DNA of 64,000 nt from the NCBI RefSeq assembly GCF_014197055.1, contig NZ_JACIEW010000007.1:1-64000 (forward strand), read 5' to 3'. The position numbers were made by a program, and so were the translations under genes. The notes under the pieces were generated by a model that did no database searches, was not told the origin of the DNA, and saw only the letters and a list, made by a program, of their open reading frames with translations. Origin of the DNA: Devosia subaequoris (GTDB lineage: Bacteria; Pseudomonadota; Alphaproteobacteria; Rhizobiales; Devosiaceae). Below, one piece after another: positions 8,489-17,973 of the stretch (position 1 is its first letter; each line of letters opens with the position of its first letter).

Positions 8489-9427
8489 ATGTCTGACCCG
8501 TTCCACACAACCGTTGAACAAGCCGCTGCACTGCTGCGCTCGGGAAAGCTGTGTGCTTTCCCCACCGAGACGGTTTACGGGCTTGGCGCCGACGCGACCA
8601 ATTCCGATGCCGTGCTTGCCATCTACGAGACCAAGGGCCGGCCGCGTTTCAATCCGTTGATCATTCACTGCGCCGACGTGCGCATGGCCGAGCGCCTTGC
8701 GCTGTTCTCACCCCTGGCGCGCCAACTGGCAGATACCTTCTGGCCCGGCCCGCTCAGTATCGTCCTGCCGCTTCGCCCGGGGCACGGTCTGGCCGACATT
8801 GCCACCGCTGGCTTAGATACGGTCGCCCTGCGTGTGCCTGATCATCCCCTGGCCCTTGACCTTTTGCGCGCCACTGACCGGCCGCTTGCCGCACCATCTG
8901 CCAACCCCTCGGGAAAGCTTTCCCCCACGACCGCCGGGCAGGTCGACAGGGGCTTTGTTGGCGAAGTGCCCGTGCTCGATGGCGGCCCCTGCAAGGCTGG
9001 CGTTGAATCCACAATTATTGCGGTGGACGGCGATCGGCTGGTTCAACTCCGCGCTGGCGCACTGTCTCGCCAGGAGATTGAAGACGCCACGGGCAGGCAG
9101 GTGGAACAGGCCGAAGCGGGCGCGGCCATTGCGGCACCCGGCATGCTGGTCAGCCACTATGCACCTAATGCCGCCTTGCGGCTCAATACCACCCCGATGC
9201 CGGGCGAGGCCTATCTGGCTTTTGGTGAACTGGCGCCGCACAACAGCCTCGTGCGCAACCTCTCGGAAAGCGGCGATCTGCGCGAAGCCGCGCGCAATCT
9301 CTTTTCCATGCTGCATGAACTCGATGCGATGGGCGCCCAGATGATCGCCGTCGCGCCCATCCCCGAGACGGGGCTGGGCGAAGCGATCAACGATCGTCTA
9401 AAACGGGCAGCCGCGCCAAGAGCCTAG
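8489..9427 (+). CDS. tsaC: L-threonylcarbamoyladenylate synthase, Sua5/YwlC type
   Basis: A 312-residue enzyme that makes threonylcarbamoyl-AMP from threonine, bicarbonate and ATP for the t6A37 modification of ANN-decoding tRNAs. The YrdC domain shows FPTETVYGLGADA, KGRPRFNPLIIH and SANPSGKLSPT. The C-terminal Sua5 domain with its linker (PGMLVSHYAPNAAL) makes this the long Sua5 form, not the short TsaC. The start is ATG 8489. Its TAG stop shares CTAG (9424-9427) with the stop of the convergent DnaJ-like gene. Confidence 0.92.
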   Translation: MSDPFHTTVEQAAALLRSGKLCAFPTETVYGLGADATNSDAVLAIYETKGRPRFNPLIIHCADVRMAERLALFSPLARQLADTFWPGPLSIVLPLRPGHGLADIATAGLDTVALRVPDHPLALDLLRATDRPLAAPSANPSGKLSPTTAGQVDRGFVGEVPVLDGGPCKAGVESTIIAVDGDRLVQLRAGALSRQEIEDATGRQVEQAEAGAAIAAPGMLVSHYAPNAALRLNTTPMPGEAYLAFGELAPHNSLVRNLSESGDLREAARNLFSMLHELDAMGAQMIAVAPIPETGLGEAINDRLKRAAAPRA

Positions 9428-10377
9428 TCGCGCACCCTATACGGCTTCTGATCTCGCATGAACCGGGCCAGCGCTTCCAGGTCCGCATCACCCCCCGGCG
9501 GCAGCACCACACGGATGTTCACATACAGATCGCCGTCGCCATAGAGACCCTTGCCCTTGAGGCGCAGGGCCTTTGAGGTATCCATGCCCGGGGGCAGGGT
9601 CAATTCCACCGAGCCATCCAGTGTCGGCACGCGCACCTTGGCGCCCAGCACGGCCTCATAGAGGGTCACCGGAACATCGGTGCGCACATCATGCCCGTCC
9701 TTCCGGAAGGTCTTCGACTTTTCAAAGCGCACCGTCACCAGCGCGTCCCCCGGTTCCCCATAGGGGCTGGGCGAGCCTTGACCCTTGAGGCGGATCTGCT
9801 GACCTTCCTCGACCTTCTCGGGCAGCTTGACCGAAAGCACCTTGCCCGTCGGCATGCGCACCGGCACCGATGCCGCCTTGTGCGCATCTTCGAGCGATAT
9901 GGTGACGTTGACGACCACGTCGTCGCCTTTGCCCATGCGACCGCCAGCGCCACCGGCCGCCGTGCCCGTAAACGGGTCCCATTGCGCGCCACCCGCCGCG
10001 CCCCGCGCACCCGCGCCGCCCCGCGGCTGACCACCGAAGCCGCTCATGAACTCCTTGAGAATGTCCTCAGCGGAAAATCCGCCCGCACCGGCGCCGGGCC
10101 GAGCACCGCCGCGCGCACCACCAAACCCGCCATTACCTAATCCGGCAAAGCGCGGATTGCCGTCAGCGTCGATTTCGCCGCGGTCGAATTGTCCCCGCTT
10201 TTCGGTGTCGTTGAGCAGGTCATAGGCGTGCGTTGCCTCGGCAAACTTGCCGTGCGCCGTGGGGTCGTCAGGATTTTGGTCGGGGTGATACTTCTTGGCC
10301 AGCTTGCGATAGGCGGACTTGATGTCCTTCTCGCTTGCGGACCGCGACACCCCAAGTACGGTGTAAGGATCGCGCAT
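9424..10377 (-). CDS. DnaJ C-terminal domain protein, CbpA-like co-chaperone
   Basis: A 317-residue type II J-protein. The J-domain is at 1-65 (DPYTVLGVSRSASEKDIKSA) with the HPD tripeptide in KKYHPDQNPDD that stimulates DnaK. A Gly/Ala-rich linker at about 78-145 is followed by the two beta-barrel substrate-binding domains. There is no Cys-rich zinc-finger region, which separates it from DnaJ itself. The start is ATG 10377 (MRDPYTVLG); a TTG at 10386 would add three residues. It is convergent with tsaC and divergent from pdxH. Confidence 0.9.
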   Translation of the reverse strand: MRDPYTVLGVSRSASEKDIKSAYRKLAKKYHPDQNPDDPTAHGKFAEATHAYDLLNDTEKRGQFDRGEIDADGNPRFAGLGNGGFGGARGGARPGAGAGGFSAEDILKEFMSGFGGQPRGGAGARGAAGGAQWDPFTGTAAGGAGGRMGKGDDVVVNVTISLEDAHKAASVPVRMPTGKVLSVKLPEKVEEGQQIRLKGQGSPSPYGEPGDALVTVRFEKSKTFRKDGHDVRTDVPVTLYEAVLGAKVRVPTLDGSVELTLPPGMDTSKALRLKGKGLYGDGDLYVNIRVVLPPGGDADLEALARFMRDQKPYRVRD

Positions 10378-10489
10378 TGGTTCCAATCTTTGATTGGGGG
10401 CATTGTTCGCCCCGTATTTGAAGTCCTATATGGCCACGCCCCCCGCCCTTGTCCAGTTGTGGCAGGGGCAAAGCGCAGGAAATATCGCT

Positions 10490-11119
10490 ATGTTGCAGAC
10501 CCTGACGGAACGCTTGTTCGACGATACCGACCGCACCGAACTCGACCCCTTCGCCATCTTCGAGGAATGGTTCGCCATGGCCGAGGACAGCGAACCCAAC
10601 GACCCTCACGCCATGGCCCTGGCCACAGCCGATACCTCCGGGCTTCCCGATGTGCGCATGGTGCTGCTCAATCGCCGCGACGCACGGGGGTTCTGTTTCT
10701 TCACCAATTTCGAGAGCGCCAAGGGTGATCAATTGCAGTCCAATCCACAGGCCGCCATGGTCATGCATTGGAAAAGTCTTCGGCGCCAGGTGCGTATGCG
10801 CGGCCCCGTGGAGCAGGTCACCGAGGCCGAAGCGGACGAATATTTCGCCTCTCGCGCCCGGGGCAGCCGCATCGCCTCGGCCACCTCGAAGCAATCCCGG
10901 CCGTTGGCCAACCGGCAGCAGATGATGGACGAGGTGGCGGCCCTGACCGCCATGATCGGAGAGGGCGAGATGCCCCGGCCGCCTCACTGGTCCGGCTACC
11001 GACTGGTTCCTACCGCCGTCGAATTCTGGAAGGATGGTGAGTACCGGCTGCATGATCGCGTGCGCTTCACCCGCGAGCTTCCCGGCGCCGCCTGGACCAG
11101 TACGCGCCTATATCCCTAG
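10490..11119 (+). CDS. pdxH: Pyridoxamine/pyridoxine 5'-phosphate oxidase
   Basis: A 209-residue FMN enzyme for the last step of pyridoxal 5'-phosphate synthesis and salvage. Visible family blocks are MALATADTSGLPDVRMVLL, GFCFFTNFESAKGDQL (FMN phosphate binding) and MHWKSLRRQVRMRG. The C-terminal dimerisation block ends RLYP, as is typical. The start is ATG 10490 behind AGGAAATATCGCT; a longer frame from 10394 would add 32 unlike residues. The gene stands alone. Confidence 0.93.
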   Translation: MLQTLTERLFDDTDRTELDPFAIFEEWFAMAEDSEPNDPHAMALATADTSGLPDVRMVLLNRRDARGFCFFTNFESAKGDQLQSNPQAAMVMHWKSLRRQVRMRGPVEQVTEAEADEYFASRARGSRIASATSKQSRPLANRQQMMDEVAALTAMIGEGEMPRPPHWSGYRLVPTAVEFWKDGEYRLHDRVRFTRELPGAAWTSTRLYP

Positions 11120-11196
11120 CTGGTCGCGGCAAAGTTATTCAAACAAGCGAAAGACCTTGCCGCTAATGTGCGCGCCGAACTGGAGAGCAGGCCTTC

Positions 11197-12027
11197 GTGC
11201 GAATACTGATCAGAACCTCAAAATGGGCGGTGCTGGCGCGGCGGCTGGGTGGACTTGCCGTTCCGCTGACGATCGTTCCGGTGCTCATGCATCGCGAACG
11301 CTTCCTCGATTCCGGCGCCTTTCTGGTCGTGGCGTTGTTCGCCGGGGCGGTTGCTGCCTTGGCCGTGTTGGCCGCGTGCGTCGGCCTGGTGCGCCTCTGG
11401 CATACGGGTGATCAGGGCTGGAGCAAGGCGCTATCTGGGCTGTTCCTGGGACTGATTTGCCTCGCGCCCTTCGCATTTTATGGCGCCCAGGCGCTGCGCT
11501 ACCCCATCGTTACCGACATCGCCACCGCTCCGCGCAGCGAGCTGCCGCTGATTTTCGAACCTGACATGGCTGATATGCCCGCGCCGCGGCTGCTGACAGC
11601 GGAAGAGCAGCAGCGCTTCTTCCCCAATGCCACCACCCGCACCTATCCGCTCGATCCGCTGCAGCTTTTTGCCATCGTCGAGCATCTTGTACAGGTGCAG
11701 GGCTGGGATGTTCGCCAGCGCCGTGAGCCGGGCATTGCTGGCGCACCGGGCCAGCTCAATGCGCGTATTCTCACTTTGGTCGGCTGGCGTGAAGAGGCGG
11801 TGCTGCTTATCACCGCCTCGGGCCGGGGCGCCGCTGTCGATATGCGCTCCGCCTCAATTGGCGCGCTGCATGATCTGGGCTCCAATGGCCAGCGCATCAG
11901 CGACTTTCTGGTGGCGCTCGATAGTGAGGTGACTGCCTTCCTGCGCGATAACCCCAATGTCAATCAGCTGGTACCTGATGAAGCTGTAGAGCCGGAAGCC
12001 GGAGCTGAGACCGGCGAGGGCGGCTGA
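11197..12027 (+). CDS. DUF1499 membrane protein
   Basis: A 276-residue protein. The N-terminal 110 residues hold three predicted transmembrane helices (about 15-32, 40-66 and 80-100). The rest is a DUF1499 domain with the typical opening (TTRTYPLDPLQLFAIVEHLV) and VDMRSASIGALHDLGSNGQR. The function of DUF1499 is unknown. The C-terminus is acidic (EAVEPEAGAETGEGG). The start is GTG 11197 with GGAGAGCAGG upstream. The stop lies 2 bp from the stop of glpK on the other strand. Confidence 0.8.
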   Translation: MRILIRTSKWAVLARRLGGLAVPLTIVPVLMHRERFLDSGAFLVVALFAGAVAALAVLAACVGLVRLWHTGDQGWSKALSGLFLGLICLAPFAFYGAQALRYPIVTDIATAPRSELPLIFEPDMADMPAPRLLTAEEQQRFFPNATTRTYPLDPLQLFAIVEHLVQVQGWDVRQRREPGIAGAPGQLNARILTLVGWREEAVLLITASGRGAAVDMRSASIGALHDLGSNGQRISDFLVALDSEVTAFLRDNPNVNQLVPDEAVEPEAGAETGEGG

Positions 12028-12029
12028 TA

Positions 12030-13520
12030 CTACTGCGTCAGCGTACGGCGCACGGCATCGTCCCAGCCAGCAATCTTGGCCTTCCGGGTGGAGGTATCCA
12101 TCTCCGGTTCAAAGCGACGGTCACATGCCCAGCCGTCGGCAAATTCGGCCATGCCGGGCCACACCCCCGCTTTCATTCCGGCCAGCCAGGCCGCACCCAG
12201 GGCCGTGGTTTCAAGAATTGTCGGTCGATCCACCGGCGCGTCGAGGATGTCCGCCAGAAACTGCATGGTCCAGTCCGAGGCCACCATGCCGCCATCGACC
12301 CGCAGCACCATTTCCGTGTTGCCGCTTGTCCAGTCCTTGCGCATGGCTTCAAGGAGGTCGCGCGTCTGGTAGCTAACCGCTTCCAATGCCGCCTTGGCGA
12401 TTTCGGCCGGGCCGGTATTGCGGGTAATGCCATAGATCGCCCCGCGGGCATCAGCATCCCACCAGGGCGCCCCCAGCCCCACGAAGGCCGGCACCATGTA
12501 GACATTCTGGCTCGGATCGGCGGTGCGCGCCAGCGGGCCAGTTTCGCTGGCATGGCTCACCAGCTTCAGCCCGTCCCGTATCCATTGCACTGCGGCCCCG
12601 GCAATGAAGATTGAGCCCTCCAGCGCATAGGTGGATTGGCCATCCAACCGATAGGCTATCGTTGTCAGTAGCCGGTTCTGCGAGGGCACCATCTCGGTGC
12701 CGGTATTGATTAGTGCAAAGCATCCGGTGCCATAGGTCGATTTGACCATGCCCGGCTCAAAACAAGCCTGTCCGATCGTTGCCGCATGCTGGTCTCCGGC
12801 CACCCCGAGAATCGGGATCGCTGCCCCGAAGAGTTCGGCCTCTGCCGTCCCGAAATCATCAGCACAATCCTTCACCTCGGGCAGGATTGCCATGGGCACA
12901 TCGAACAGGGCGCAGAGTTCGGCATCCCACTGGTTCTGCCCGATGTCGAACAGCAAGGTCCGACCGGCATTGGTGGCATCGGTAGTGTGCACCTTGCCCC
13001 CCGTCAGTCGCCAGATCAGGAAACTGTCTACGGTGCCAAAGGCCAGTTCGCCCTTCTCGGCCCGCACTCGCGCGTCCTCGACATTGTCGAGCAGCCACTT
13101 CACCTTGGTGCCGGAGAAATAGGGATCGAGCAGCAGGCCGGTGCGCTGAGTCACCATAGACTCACGCCCTGCCTTTTTCAGCTCTGCGCAATAGGCCGCA
13201 GTGCGCCGGTCCTGCCAGACAATAGCATTGTGGATCGGTTCTCCCGTCGCCTTGTCCCAGATCACCACCGTTTCGCGCTGATTGGTGATGCCGATTGCCG
13301 CGATGTCGGAAGCCGTGACGTTCGCCTCAGAGAGCGCCTTCTTGACCGACCAGACGACACTTTCCCAGATTTCCTCCGGATCGTGCTCGACCCAGCCATC
13401 CTGCGGGAAATACTGGGTGAACTCCTTCTGGCCGACGCCCGCAATTTTGCGTTCCCTATCGAACACAATCGCCCGACTCGATGTGGTGCCCTGATCGATC
13501 GCCAGAATGAATTTGGTCAT
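12030..13520 (-). CDS. glpK: Glycerol kinase
   Basis: A 496-residue FGGY-family kinase that phosphorylates glycerol to sn-glycerol 3-phosphate. Family marks are [15 protein letters not shown] (N-terminal phosphate loop), [21 protein letters not shown] and the C-terminal [12 protein letters not shown]. The length is typical. The start is ATG 13520 (MTKFILAI), with GGGGAGTTGGGC ahead of it. It lies 84 bp downstream of glpD on the same strand, separated by a stable hairpin, so both probably belong to one glycerol-inducible transcript. No glycerol facilitator or ABC glycerol importer is adjacent. Confidence 0.96.
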   Translation of the reverse strand: MTKFILAIDQGTTSSRAIVFDRERKIAGVGQKEFTQYFPQDGWVEHDPEEIWESVVWSVKKALSEANVTASDIAAIGITNQRETVVIWDKATGEPIHNAIVWQDRRTAAYCAELKKAGRESMVTQRTGLLLDPYFSGTKVKWLLDNVEDARVRAEKGELAFGTVDSFLIWRLTGGKVHTTDATNAGRTLLFDIGQNQWDAELCALFDVPMAILPEVKDCADDFGTAEAELFGAAIPILGVAGDQHAATIGQACFEPGMVKSTYGTGCFALINTGTEMVPSQNRLLTTIAYRLDGQSTYALEGSIFIAGAAVQWIRDGLKLVSHASETGPLARTADPSQNVYMVPAFVGLGAPWWDADARGAIYGITRNTGPAEIAKAALEAVSYQTRDLLEAMRKDWTSGNTEMVLRVDGGMVASDWTMQFLADILDAPVDRPTILETTALGAAWLAGMKAGVWPGMAEFADGWACDRRFEPEMDTSTRKAKIAGWDDAVRRTLTQ

Positions 13521-13570
13521 GCCCAACTCCCCGGGGAATTCGCTTCCCGCTCAATTTTCGGTATGCTGCC

Positions 13571-13591
13571 ATGCCCGCTCCGTGCGGGCAT
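13571..13591 (-). repeat. Intercistronic hairpin between glpD and glpK
   Basis: ATGCCCGC, loop TCCGT, GCGGGCAT forms a perfect 8-bp stem with a 5-nt loop, 12 bp past the glpD stop. No T-run follows on the minus strand, so complete termination is unlikely. It may stabilise the glpD mRNA end or set the glpD:glpK ratio. Confidence 0.5.
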
Positions 13592-13603
13592 TTCCGCTCG
13601 ACG

Positions 13604-15094
13604 CTAGCTGGCGAGGGCGGTGCTGGCTAGATACTCCTCCAGCCGCGCCGCATCCTCGGTACTGACCTTCAGCCCCAGCTTGGTGCGCCGCCACAAGATG
13701 TCCTGCGCCGTCCGCGCCCATTCATTGGCAACCAGGTAATTGACTTCCGCAGCATAAAGATCGGCCCCGAAATGTGTCCCGAGGTCGGCCTCGGACCGGG
13801 CCGCGCCGAGCACCGCCTTTGCCTTGGTGCCATAGAGCCGCATCATGCGCCGGAGCAGGCCTGCATCCATCTGCGGATAGTCCATGCCCAGCCGGCGCAG
13901 TTCTGCGTCAAAACTCTTGGGGCCAAAATCTCCGCCGGGCAGGGTGCCCGATTTGGTCCAGGCTGGCCCTTTTCTGTCCAGAACCTCTTCGATCTTTTCC
14001 AGCACCGACTCTGCCAGTCGCCGCGAGGTGGTCAGTTTGCCGCCAAACACATTCACCACCGCCCCGCTTGCCGCATCGCCATCGACCTTGAGCACGTAGT
14101 CGCGTGTCGCTTCCTGGGCGGCACTGGCGCCATCATCGAACAGCGGGCGCACGCCCGAATAGCTCCAGACGATGTCGTCGCGCCCAATGCTCTGGGCAAA
14201 ATACTCATTAGTCGCCTTGAGCAGGTAGTCGGTTTCTTCGGAGGTGATCGCCACCTCCTTGGGGTCGCCATGATAGTCGCGATCGGTCGTCCCGATCAGC
14301 GTGAAATCACCCTCATAGGGAATGGCAAAGAAAATGCGGCCATCGCTGTTCTGGAAAAAATAGCAGCGGTCGTGCTCATAAAGTTTTTTGACCACGATAT
14401 GGCTGCCCTGCACCAGCCGCACATTATGCGCCCCGTTCTTGCCCATCGCCTGGTTAATCACATCATCCACCCAGGGACCGGACGCATTGACCAGCATGCG
14501 CGCACGCACACTCTGCTTGCCCGCCTCGCCGTCCAGTTCCACGGTCCAGCCACCATCTTCACGCCGCGCCGAAACCACTTTGGTTCGCACATGGATGCTG
14601 GCGCCGCGATCCGCCGCGTCACGTGCATTAAGCACCACGAAACGCGAGTCGTTCACCCAGCAATCGGAATATTCGAACGCCAGCTTGTAGCCTGGCTTGA
14701 GCGGCTGGCCTGCTTCGTCCTTGGACAGGTCCAACGTCTTGGTTGGCGGCAGCAGGCGCCGCCCGCCCATATAGTCATAGAGCGCAAGTCCAGCCCGCAG
14801 CACCGCCGCGGGGCGCAGCCCTTTGTGATGCGGCAGCACGAAACGCAATGGCCAGATAATATGTGGCGCTGAAGCCCAGAGGACCTCTCGCTCGGCGAGG
14901 GCTTCGTGCACCAGTCGGAACTCGTAGTGTTCAAGATAGCGCAGGCCGCCATGGATCAGCTTGGTAGCCGCCGATGATGTCCCTGATGCCAGATCATTCA
15001 TTTCGGCCAGAGCCACGGTATAGCCACGCCCCACGGCGTCGCGTGCAACGCTGGCGCCGTTGATTCCGCCACCTATGACAAAAATATCCAGCAT
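13604..15094 (-). CDS. glpD: Aerobic glycerol-3-phosphate dehydrogenase
   Basis: A 496-residue FAD-dependent membrane-associated enzyme that oxidises glycerol 3-phosphate to dihydroxyacetone phosphate and feeds electrons to quinone. The dinucleotide-binding motif is DIFVIGGGINGASVARDA at residues 3-20, followed by SAATKLIHGGLRYLE, the family signature. The second FAD block is LIGTTDRDYHGDP. The C-terminal DAO_C domain is present. The start is ATG 15094 with GAGGCGGCGAG upstream. Repeated TTCG motifs upstream (15119-15170) suggest control by a DeoR-type GlpR repressor; glpR itself is not in the window. Confidence 0.96.
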   Translation of the reverse strand: MLDIFVIGGGINGASVARDAVGRGYTVALAEMNDLASGTSSAATKLIHGGLRYLEHYEFRLVHEALAEREVLWASAPHIIWPLRFVLPHHKGLRPAAVLRAGLALYDYMGGRRLLPPTKTLDLSKDEAGQPLKPGYKLAFEYSDCWVNDSRFVVLNARDAADRGASIHVRTKVVSARREDGGWTVELDGEAGKQSVRARMLVNASGPWVDDVINQAMGKNGAHNVRLVQGSHIVVKKLYEHDRCYFFQNSDGRIFFAIPYEGDFTLIGTTDRDYHGDPKEVAITSEETDYLLKATNEYFAQSIGRDDIVWSYSGVRPLFDDGASAAQEATRDYVLKVDGDAASGAVVNVFGGKLTTSRRLAESVLEKIEEVLDRKGPAWTKSGTLPGGDFGPKSFDAELRRLGMDYPQMDAGLLRRMMRLYGTKAKAVLGAARSEADLGTHFGADLYAAEVNYLVANEWARTAQDILWRRTKLGLKVSTEDAARLEEYLASTALAS

Positions 15095-15118
15095 CTCGCC
15101 GCCTCATGCATCATCTTG

Positions 15119-15170
15119 GTTCGTTTCTAATGCATATTGTTTCGCTTTAAAAGGAGTAGACTTTCGCTTC
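15119..15170 (-). promoter_or_regulatory. Three phased TTCG repeats, probable GlpR-type operator of glpD-glpK
   Basis: On the plus strand the motifs are GTTCGTTTC (15119-15127), GTTTCGCTTT (15139-15148) and CTTTCGCTTC (15161-15170). Their TTCG cores start at 15120, 15141 and 15163, so they sit 21-22 bp apart on one DNA face. DeoR-family GlpR repressors bind repeats built around TTCG, and the site lies 25-76 bp before the glpD start. The repeats are seen directly; the identity of the protein is inferred. Confidence 0.5.
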
Positions 15171-15256
15171 AATCTACCATACAAGGTGGCGATTGACCTT
15201 GCTTCCTGCCGGAGCTAGGGCTTGCAAATCCTTCCTCTGGCCCGGACCGCTGGCCG

Positions 15257-16192
15257 ATGCTTTCCATACTTGCCGTTATCGCGCCCATCTTCGCGCTCAT
15301 CGCGTTGGGCTACCTGGCTGTGCACCGGCGGCTTTTCCCCGCCGATGGGGTGAAAGCGCTGATTGGCTTCGTCAACAATTTCGCTACCCCCTGCCTTCTG
15401 TTCTATTCCATCGGCACCAGCGATTTCCGCGCCGCGTTCAATATTGGCATTATCGGTCCCTATTATTTCGGCGCCATTGTCTGCTTTGTGCTCGGCATTT
15501 TGGTGGCGCGTCGCGTCTTCGGCAATCGGCCGGGCGAGGCCGTGTCTGCCGGCTTTTCGGCGATGTTCACCAACACCGTGCTGGTCGGTTTACCGATCAT
15601 GACTCGGGCCTATGGAGACGGGGCCCTGCCGGTAACCCTGTCCATCATTGGCCTGCATGGTGCCATCCTGCTCACCCTGGCAATGGTAACGATGGAACTG
15701 ACCCGTCGCGATGCCCAGCCCCTCGGCGCTACGTTGGTTCTGGCCTTCCGGCGCGTCGTCTCAAATCCGCTGATCTGGGGCATAGCCGGCGGAATTGCGC
15801 TCTCGATCTCGGGTGCTGAGCTAGCCGAGCCGATTGCCGCCTTCTTTCGGATGATGGCGCAGGCGGTGGTGCCGGTGGCACTGTTCGGCATTGGCGGCGC
15901 GCTCAACGAGTTCAAGCTGTCCGAGAATTGGCAACAGGCTCTGGTGGCCTCCTTCATCAAGCTGATTGTTCATCCGGCGATCGCGTATGCCCTGATGATC
16001 TGGGTATTCCATGTGCCCATGGACATCGCCCGCTACGGCATTCTGCTTTCGGCCATGCCCTCGGGTATCAACATCTATGTTTTCGCCACCTTCTATGAGC
16101 GGGGAGTCAGCGTTGCCGCAAATACCATCCTCATCGCGACGGTGCTGTCGGCACTGACGATTTCAGGCTGGCTCTACGTGCTAAGTGTGTAG
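15257..16192 (+). CDS. AEC (auxin efflux carrier) family transporter
   Basis: A 311-residue polytopic membrane protein with about ten hydrophobic helices in two halves separated by a short loop near residue 160. The N-terminus (LSILAVIAPIFALIALGYLA) and the block NFATPCLLFYSIG are typical of bacterial AEC permeases such as malonate or organic-acid carriers. The substrate is unknown. It is divergent from glpD with 162 bp between, but nothing ties it to glycerol. Start ATG 15257. Confidence 0.88.
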   Translation: MLSILAVIAPIFALIALGYLAVHRRLFPADGVKALIGFVNNFATPCLLFYSIGTSDFRAAFNIGIIGPYYFGAIVCFVLGILVARRVFGNRPGEAVSAGFSAMFTNTVLVGLPIMTRAYGDGALPVTLSIIGLHGAILLTLAMVTMELTRRDAQPLGATLVLAFRRVVSNPLIWGIAGGIALSISGAELAEPIAAFFRMMAQAVVPVALFGIGGALNEFKLSENWQQALVASFIKLIVHPAIAYALMIWVFHVPMDIARYGILLSAMPSGINIYVFATFYERGVSVAANTILIATVLSALTISGWLYVLSV

Positions 16193-16213
16193 CCGGGCCA
16201 GGATGAAAAATCG

Positions 16214-17023
16214 TCAGGCCGGTTTCACCACCGCTTCTTGCACGATCTCGCCTATAGGCACCGTTCGCAGCGGCAGTGCACTCTCCGCATCGAGTCCCAC
16301 CGCCAGCCGCACATAGCGCTCGGTGGGGCAGACCTGGTTCTGCGCGTCAAAACCGATCCAGCCCAATTTGTCGTCATAGGCTTCGGCCCAGGCGTGCAGC
16401 CCTCCCGCCATGCCGTCGCCCGGCGCCAGATAACCGCAGACGAAGCGGGCCGGAATGTCCAGCGCCCGCGCCCCACCAATGAACAGATGCACATAATCGA
16501 TGGTTGGCGGCAGGTCGCTGTCTGGCTCAGCGCTTTGACGTTGCGTTTGCTCGCCCGTCGCCTGCATCTGCGTTGCAGGCTCGGCTTCCTCAGCCAGTCC
16601 CAGCGTCTCGCCGACACGTGCCATCAACCCATGCAGCACATCCAGGCGATTGTCCTTCGCGGAGCGAAACTTGCCATAGAGTGTCACCGGGGCTCGGGTC
16701 AGCGCCGTCACCCGCTTGTACAGGGTTGGAACCGGCTCGTCTGGCAGCTTTCTGCCCAGCACGCCGTTGGTGTCGGTGGTGCGCACAACCCCGCGTGCTA
16801 CCAGGCGCATCTCGCCGTCGGGTCGAGTTTGATTGACCAGATGGGCGGCATTGCCATACCCGTCTCGAAAACGGCCTGCATTGCCGATGCCGGCGGCTTC
16901 GATACTCCAGCTTTCCACGGTTTGAGACGGTCCGCTGGCCGGTGTCAGCAACAAATGCATGACCAGTTGTGCCGTGTCCGGCGGGAGCGAGAAGGTCAGC
17001 GAATGGTCGATCTCGATACGCAT
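16214..17023 (-). CDS. Transglutaminase-like protein lacking the catalytic cysteine
   Basis: A 269-residue protein with the bacterial transglutaminase N-terminal beta domain (1-110) and a transglutaminase-like core (about 115-250). His and Asp of the catalytic triad are present (His210 in GGLHAWAEAY, Asp226 in GWIGFDAQN), as are IPARFVCGYLAPGDG and CPTERYVRLAVGLD. The nucleophile is missing. Where active family members read GVCQD, this protein reads PPTID (residues 172-176), so Thr174 replaces Cys. I checked this codon by codon on the minus strand (ACC ATC GAT TAT). The stretch before it (about 140-172) is a Gln/Glu-rich insertion. It is last in an operon, 3 bp after the alpha-E gene. It is likely a structural or regulatory partner, not a hydrolase. 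Confidence 0.85.
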   Translation of the reverse strand: MRIEIDHSLTFSLPPDTAQLVMHLLLTPASGPSQTVESWSIEAAGIGNAGRFRDGYGNAAHLVNQTRPDGEMRLVARGVVRTTDTNGVLGRKLPDEPVPTLYKRVTALTRAPVTLYGKFRSAKDNRLDVLHGLMARVGETLGLAEEAEPATQMQATGEQTQRQSAEPDSDLPPTIDYVHLFIGGARALDIPARFVCGYLAPGDGMAGGLHAWAEAYDDKLGWIGFDAQNQVCPTERYVRLAVGLDAESALPLRTVPIGEIVQEAVVKPA

Positions 17024-17026
17024 GGA

Positions 17027-17971
17027 TCAGTAAAAATTATAAGAGTCGGACAGGCAGTCAGTTACCCGGTTGTTGCGAGAGATGAACTCGTTGAGAAACT
17101 CGTGCAGGCCTTCCGAAAATATTGCGTCCATGCTCGCGCCCTCGACCATGGCCAACAGGCTGTCTGCTGCATCCTGACATTGTTCCCGACGGCCATAGAT
17201 TTTGGCCAGGCTGTCCAGGTTCTGCTGCACAAAATTAGCGCAATAGACTAGGGAACGAGGCATTTCTGGGCGCAGGATCAGGAAGTCGGCAATATTCTCG
17301 GCCTTGTAGCGGTCGTGGTAGACATGGCGATAGGCGCGATGTGCCGATGCCGCCCGCAGGATCAAGGTCCATTGCTGAATGTCGAGATCTCCGCCCACCT
17401 GAGTGGCGCGCGGCAGCAGTACGTAATATTTCATGTCGAGAATACGCGCGGTGTTATCCGCCCGCTCAACAAAATTGCCTGCTTGCAAGAAGTTAAAGCC
17501 GTCGTCGCGCAGAATGGTGCCCAGCAGCGCGCCCCGGAATTCATGGCTCCGCTGTTTCACCCATTGCAACAGGCCCTGCAGCTTGGCGCCCCGGACATCT
17601 CGCGGCTTGATCTGGGAAAATTCCAGCCAGGCCCCGTTCATGCTTTCCCACATGTCCCCGGTCAGGGCCGTGCGCACCGCGCGCGCATTGGTCCGCGCGG
17701 CCTGCAAGCACGAATAGACCGACGAGGAATTGTCCGGGTCGAACATCATGTAGTGGGCAACCGTGTCGACATCGGCCAACTCATGCTTGGCATCGAACCC
17801 TTCGTCGACTTCGGCGGCCTGCATCATCGAAACCAGATGCTCGCTTGCCCCACCTTCGCGGCGGCTGGTCAGCGACATGCGGTAACCCACTTCGAGCAGG
17901 CGGGCCATATTCTCGGCCCGCTCCACATAGCGCGAAAGCCAGAACAGATTGGCGGCGGTACGTCCGAGCAT
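17027..17971 (-). CDS. Alpha-E domain protein (DUF403)
   Basis: A 314-residue, almost entirely helical protein of the alpha-E/DUF403 family, starting MLGRTAANLFWLSRYVERAE, the family signature. These proteins always travel with circularly permuted ATP-grasp proteins and often a transglutaminase; their biochemical role is unknown. The start is ATG 17971, 2 bp after the ATP-grasp stop, so the two are translationally coupled. The C-terminus ends SDSYNFY. Confidence 0.92.
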   Translation of the reverse strand: MLGRTAANLFWLSRYVERAENMARLLEVGYRMSLTSRREGGASEHLVSMMQAAEVDEGFDAKHELADVDTVAHYMMFDPDNSSSVYSCLQAARTNARAVRTALTGDMWESMNGAWLEFSQIKPRDVRGAKLQGLLQWVKQRSHEFRGALLGTILRDDGFNFLQAGNFVERADNTARILDMKYYVLLPRATQVGGDLDIQQWTLILRAASAHRAYRHVYHDRYKAENIADFLILRPEMPRSLVYCANFVQQNLDSLAKIYGRREQCQDAADSLLAMVEGASMDAIFSEGLHEFLNEFISRNNRVTDCLSDSYNFY

Positions 17972-17973
17972 CC

